A stretch of DNA of 64,000 nucleotides from Cyclobacteriaceae bacterium YHN15 (GTDB lineage Bacteria; Bacteroidota; Bacteroidia; Cytophagales; Cyclobacteriaceae). The position numbers were made by a program, and so were the translations under genes. Where the stretch lies: the NCBI GenBank assembly GCA_003797895.1, contig RKQB01000001.1:325822-389821 (forward strand), in the 5' to 3' direction. Positions 60,548 through 64,000 of this stretch are shown here, piece by piece. The notes beneath the pieces were generated by a model, which was not told where the DNA came from, did no database searches, and was given only the letters and a program-made list of their open reading frames with translations. How positions within the stretch are numbered: the stretch's first letter is position 1; every line of letters begins with the position of its first letter.

Positions 60548-61825
60548 ATGAAAAAATTATTACTCTCTACAATTATGGCGGGTGCTTTAGCTTTAGGAGC
60601 TAACGCCCAGGTTGACTACAACAGATGGTCTGTTGAGTTTAGTGGTGGGTTCAATAAAGCTATGGCTCCTATGACTCCCGGCTACTATTCCCCAACATTG
60701 AACCTTGGACATGGTGACCTTGGTGTCAGATACATGTTCAATGAAAAATTTGGTGCGAAACTGGATTTCGGTTTCGGTTCATTTAGTGAAGCAAGTAGGG
60801 ATAATAACCCTGCATTCTCTACAAACTATCACAGAATAAATATTCAAGGTGTTGGTAACATTGGTAGAATGATGAATTTTGAATCATTCACCAGAAGGTT
60901 CAATATGTTAGCTCACTTCGGTGCCGGAATAGGTCAAGTTAGACCACAAACTGGTCCTTTCAGTGATTTTAATGATAAGGTTTATAATATCATAGCCGGT
61001 ATTACAGGTCAGGTTAAATTATCCGAAAGAATTGCACTTACTGGTGATATAAGTTCCGTATTTAATGGTAGACAGACTGTGACTTTTGATGGCCAATCAG
61101 CTATTGGTCCAGCTGACCCAAATTTCTACGGAACAAATGGTACTTGGTGGACTGGTACTATTGGTTTGAACATTTACTTGGGAAGCAAAGATACGCATGC
61201 TGACTGGTACATTGCTGCTGATAAATATGCTACCAAAGATGAGCTTGCACAGCAAATCGGTGAAATTAAAGACATGTTGAAAGATTCTGATGGGGATGGT
61301 ATTCCTGATTATTTGGACAAAGAACCAAATACTCCGGCTGGTGCAAGAGTTGATTCTAGTGGTAGAACGATGGACTCGGACGGTGATGGAATTCCTGATC
61401 ATTTAGACAAGTGTCCATTTGCCCCAGGTCCTGCTTCTAACGATGGTTGTCCAATTGAGGAAGTAAAAGAAATCGATTACTTCAAGAAAGCAATAAATGA
61501 AGGTTATGTAAATACCTACTTTGCATTTGATAGTGCAAAACCACTAGGTTACTCTTCATCTGCAATAAATTATGTTGCCAACTTCCTTAAGAGAAATCCA
61601 GGTGTTAATGTTGAATTGAAAGGATTTGCTGATGAGCTTGGTCCAGAAGATTACAACATGAAGTTGTCTGAAAGCAGAGCAAAGGCCGTTTATGATGTAC
61701 TTGTTGCTGCAGGTGTTGACGCTTCCAGACTTTCTTACAAAGGATATGGCGAAGATACCAGTGTAGACAAAGCTTCTGATAATGCCAGACAGTTGGCCAG
61801 AAGAGTTAGCTTTGAAGTAAAATAA
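60548..61825 (+). CDS. OmpA family outer-membrane protein with thrombospondin type-3 repeats
   Basis: The 425-residue protein has a signal peptide ending G-A-N-A-Q, and an N-terminal beta-barrel (about residues 20-225) with many aromatic strands. Calcium-binding type-3 repeats follow (D-S-D-G-D-G-I-P-D-Y-L-D and D-S-D-G-D-G-I-P-D-H-L-D), then a C-terminal OmpA peptidoglycan-binding domain (F-D-S-A-K-P, L-K-G-F-A-D-E-L-G, L-S-E-S-R-A-K-A-V-Y-D). It links the outer membrane to the cell wall. It has its own promoter and a terminator. Confidence 0.94.
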   Translation: MKKLLLSTIMAGALALGANAQVDYNRWSVEFSGGFNKAMAPMTPGYYSPTLNLGHGDLGVRYMFNEKFGAKLDFGFGSFSEASRDNNPAFSTNYHRINIQGVGNIGRMMNFESFTRRFNMLAHFGAGIGQVRPQTGPFSDFNDKVYNIIAGITGQVKLSERIALTGDISSVFNGRQTVTFDGQSAIGPADPNFYGTNGTWWTGTIGLNIYLGSKDTHADWYIAADKYATKDELAQQIGEIKDMLKDSDGDGIPDYLDKEPNTPAGARVDSSGRTMDSDGDGIPDHLDKCPFAPGPASNDGCPIEEVKEIDYFKKAINEGYVNTYFAFDSAKPLGYSSSAINYVANFLKRNPGVNVELKGFADELGPEDYNMKLSESRAKAVYDVLVAAGVDASRLSYKGYGEDTSVDKASDNARQLARRVSFEVK

Positions 61826-61850
61826 TTTGATTAAATTGCAATAACTATAA

Positions 61851-61880
61851 AAGGCTGTCTCATAGAGTCAGCCTTTTTTT
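61851..61880 (+). terminator. Intrinsic terminator after the OmpA gene
   Basis: GGCTG and CAGCC arms, extended by a further CTC/GAG pairing inside, are followed by seven Ts. Placed 25 bases after the OmpA stop codon. Confidence 0.8.
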
Positions 61881-61921
61881 ATGATATTTCCAATAAAAAT
61901 TTTATTGAATAGCATTACAAC

Positions 61922-61956
61922 AAAAAGTCCTTAGAATTAACTTCTAAGGACTTTTT
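61922..61956 (-). terminator. Intrinsic terminator after murA
   Basis: Fifteen-base perfect arms, AAAAAGTCCTTAGAA and TTCTAAGGACTTTTT, flank a five-base loop. The A/T ends give a T-run in both directions. It lies 26 bases beyond the murA stop (minus strand). Confidence 0.88.
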
Positions 61957-61982
61957 CATTGTAGACCTGGCAAACACTGAAT

Positions 61983-63290
61983 TTAATCTATTCTGACGAT
62001 GTCCGCACCAAGTGCATTAAGTCTTTGATCAATATACTGATATCCTCTGTCTATCTGTTCAATATTGTCGATTACGGAGGTGCCTTCCGCTGATAAGGCA
62101 GCAATTAATAAAGAAACTCCCGCCCTGATATCAGGAGAAGTCATTCTGATCCCTCTCAAGGGGTACTTTCGGTCCAACCCGATTACTGTTGCCCTATGTG
62201 GGTCACAGAGGATAATTTGGGCACCCATATCGATCAATTTATCAACGAAAAATAAACGGCTTTCAAACATTTTTTGATGTACCAATACAGTACCCTTTGC
62301 CTGGGTGGCAGTTACCAGGACAATACTGAGTAGATCAGGTGTAAAACCTGGCCAAATTGCATCAGCTACAGTCAATATGGAGCCATCAATAAAAGATTCA
62401 ATTTCAAAATGTTTTTGGGCAGGAATAAATATGTCATCTCCCCGGAATTCCATCTTGATCCCCATTCTTTTAAATGTATCCGGAATAATACCCAATCTAT
62501 GGATTTGGGCATCTTTAATGGTGATTTCTGATTGGGTCATAGCTGCCAAACCTATGAAGGAGCCAATTTCAATCATATCAGGAAGCATGGTGTGATCTGT
62601 TCCTTTTAATTTTTTAACCCCTTCAATGTGAAGTAGATTGGATCCTACACCTGTGATTTTTGCACCCATTCGGTTCAACATATCACAAAGCTGTTGAATA
62701 TAGGGCTCACATGCTGCATTGTAAATGGATGTCTTCCCTTCCGCAAGAACAGCAGCCATTATAATATTTGCTGTTCCTGTGACAGAAGCCTCATCCAAAA
62801 GCATATAAGTTCCTTTCAGATTTTTCCCATCTATATGGTAAATTTCTTTCTTTTTATCATAATGAAATTCTGCACCCAGTTTTTGGAATCCAAAGAAGTG
62901 GGTGTCCATTCTTCTCCTGCCTATTTTATCTCCACCCGGCTTGGATAACCTTCCATGACCGAATCGCGCCAATAAGGGCCCAAGAATCATGACCGAACCT
63001 CTCAACGATGATGCTTTTTTCAAAAATTCATCAGTTTCCAGATATTTAAGGTCTACGTTGTCTGCTTGGAAAGTATAGGATTCGGGTCCGATTTTATGAA
63101 CTTTAACCCCCATGTCTGATAACAACTCAATGAGTTTGTTTACATCTCTGATATTAGGGATTTTATTAACAGAGACTTTTTCTGAAGTCAATAAGACTGC
63201 ACAAAGAATTTGTAAGGCTTCATTTTTGGCTCCTTGAGGAATGATCTCTCCCTTGAGCTTTAAGCCTCCCCGTACTCTGAATGATGACAT
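61983..63290 (-). CDS. murA: UDP-N-acetylglucosamine 1-carboxyvinyltransferase, Cys-to-Asp form
   Basis: The 435-residue protein has the MurA/EPSP fold with G-A-K-N-E-A-L near the N-terminus, S-S-L-R-G-S-V-M-I-L-G-P-L-L-A-R-F, and E-A-S-V-T-G-T-A-N-I. In the catalytic loop the usual P-G-G-C is P-G-G-D121, so the reactive cysteine is replaced by aspartate. It starts peptidoglycan synthesis by adding enolpyruvate to UDP-GlcNAc. The Asp form is active in other bacteria and insensitive to fosfomycin. It follows the DUF4290 gene immediately. Confidence 0.96.
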   Translation of the reverse strand: MSSFRVRGGLKLKGEIIPQGAKNEALQILCAVLLTSEKVSVNKIPNIRDVNKLIELLSDMGVKVHKIGPESYTFQADNVDLKYLETDEFLKKASSLRGSVMILGPLLARFGHGRLSKPGGDKIGRRRMDTHFFGFQKLGAEFHYDKKKEIYHIDGKNLKGTYMLLDEASVTGTANIIMAAVLAEGKTSIYNAACEPYIQQLCDMLNRMGAKITGVGSNLLHIEGVKKLKGTDHTMLPDMIEIGSFIGLAAMTQSEITIKDAQIHRLGIIPDTFKRMGIKMEFRGDDIFIPAQKHFEIESFIDGSILTVADAIWPGFTPDLLSIVLVTATQAKGTVLVHQKMFESRLFFVDKLIDMGAQIILCDPHRATVIGLDRKYPLRGIRMTSPDIRAGVSLLIAALSAEGTSVIDNIEQIDRGYQYIDQRLNALGADIVRID

Positions 63291-63959
63291 TTATCTACGT
63301 TTTTTGGTGTGACCGCCATTCCTTCTTCTTTCGTTGCTGCTGAACTTTCGTCGGCCGCCACCTGAAGAGGAAGACTCAGAATCAGAAGGTAATTTGAAGT
63401 CTCTTCTGGTATTGGTTTCGAATAAGCCCATCTCCTTTACTTTTTCCAGATCTATATGGAGTTTTCCTTTGGAGAGTGTTTTTATATCGTCAAGAATAAT
63501 GGCATCATCGAAATTGTCTCTGTTCCAGGTTGAATGGAAACTTCTCATCAATTGCCCTATATAGATAATGGCAGCCTCCTGTTCTTCGTCATCCTCAAGC
63601 TCAACTGCCTTCTCAATGAGTTTTTCAATATTCCGTCCATAATGCTTGAATTTTACTTCCCCTTTTGGGTAACCTACCCTTTGTGGTTTTCTAAAAAGTA
63701 AATCGGCTGCAGGCTTTGGATAAGGTCCGTCTACATCTAAAATAAAACCGGACATGATATGTATATCATCCCATATTTTTTGATCATTTTCAGCTTTCAT
63801 CTGTGGGTTGAGCTGTTTGACTAACTCCACCAAGGCAAAGGCACTTTGGGTGCGCTTTTCTCTATCTTCCATTTCGGAAATATGAATTGCCAGTCGCTGA
63901 ATATTTTTGCCGTACTCTTTAAGAGTTACTGAATGTTTGTTACTTTCTCTGTTTTCCAT
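63291..63959 (-). CDS. DUF4290 family protein
   Basis: The 222-residue protein has the DUF4290 pattern: L-K-E-Y-G-K-N-I-Q-R-L, P-Q-M-K-A-E-N-D-Q-K-I-W-D-D-I-H-I, G-P-Y-P-K-P and L-M-R-S-F-H-S-T-W-N. A serine/arginine/glycine-rich basic tail (about 190-222) resembles nucleic-acid-binding tails. The gene ends one base before the murA start, the usual Bacteroidota arrangement, so it may be linked to cell-wall synthesis. No biochemical role is known to me. Confidence 0.88.
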   Translation of the reverse strand: MENRESNKHSVTLKEYGKNIQRLAIHISEMEDREKRTQSAFALVELVKQLNPQMKAENDQKIWDDIHIMSGFILDVDGPYPKPAADLLFRKPQRVGYPKGEVKFKHYGRNIEKLIEKAVELEDDEEQEAAIIYIGQLMRSFHSTWNRDNFDDAIILDDIKTLSKGKLHIDLEKVKEMGLFETNTRRDFKLPSDSESSSSGGGRRKFSSNERRRNGGHTKKRR

Positions 63960-64000
63960 AAAGTGGTCCTGAATGATGGGTGGTTAAAGCTTAAAAATCT

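Noticed and set aside
1-64000. CRISPR arrays, tRNA/rRNA genes, insertion sequences, riboswitches
   Set aside because: I looked for regularly spaced repeats, T-loop-like motifs, transposase genes and known riboswitch cores on both strands and found none that I could support by eye.

Overview
The window looks like a chromosomal segment of a Bacteroidota bacterium, most likely order Cytophagales near Cyclobacteriaceae (Algoriphagus/Aquiflexum-like). This rests on family content: DUF4290 next to murA, DUF2851, DUF5777 and DUF4249 proteins, TonB receptors with carboxypeptidase-regulatory plugs, and a sulfite reductase with a HEPN-like tail. It also rests on several matches to the Bacteroidota promoter (TTTG, then TAnnTTTG). 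I see no rRNA, tRNA, CRISPR array, insertion sequence or prophage. The sequence is AT-rich and mostly ordinary housekeeping chromosome.

Layout. 1-424 holds a HigBA-type toxin-antitoxin pair cut by the window edge. 598-11330 is a catabolic and oxidative region: two PQQ-type sugar/alcohol dehydrogenases, a sugar-isomerase-like TIM barrel, a Gfo/Idh/MocA oxidoreductase, esterases, an arginase-family enzyme and a penicillin-binding-type serine hydrolase. It also contains a decayed alpha/beta-hydrolase fragment. 11549-15391 has a HemG-like flavoprotein divergent from a three-gene cluster: a haem lipoprotein of the ethylbenzene-dehydrogenase type, a small cytochrome lipoprotein and a DUF5777 outer-membrane barrel. 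This cluster is the best candidate for an undescribed electron-transfer system.

16598-24135 is a sulfate-assimilation locus on the minus strand: Rrf2 regulator, DUF2061 protein, APS-type cysH, cysD, cysN, HEPN-tailed sulfite reductase, SUMT and the NAD-dependent siroheme enzyme. Together these cover sulfate to sulfide plus the siroheme cofactor. 24220-29581 has an ABC-F ATPase, an AlkD-like repair protein, a PD40 gene remnant and a TonB receptor.

29954-43964 is housekeeping: nucleoside phosphorylase, trhO, a NeuD-like acyltransferase, DUF2851, pyrF, lolA, ftsK, pyrD, xerD, aroQ, an aminotransferase, marC, rnhA and trmN6. A 57-residue membrane protein (40215-40388) lies between xerD and aroQ. 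44057-49001 is an outer-membrane operon (IPT/kelch lipoprotein, TonB receptor, DUF4249 lipoprotein). 49008-64000 carries a saccharopine-dehydrogenase-like protein, cdd, a NatAB-like ABC exporter, dnaJ-grpE, obg, adk, hpt, an M42-like peptidase, an OmpA protein, murA and a DUF4290 protein.

Most notable points: the cytochrome/barrel trio with non-standard haem motifs and a Fur-like palindrome upstream; DnaJ lacking zinc site I; MurA with Asp in place of the catalytic Cys; the HEPN-tailed sulfite reductase; facing leaderless-type promoters at 24141-24220; two gene remnants; and degenerate short repeats with an inverted repeat in the gaps of the sulfur locus.
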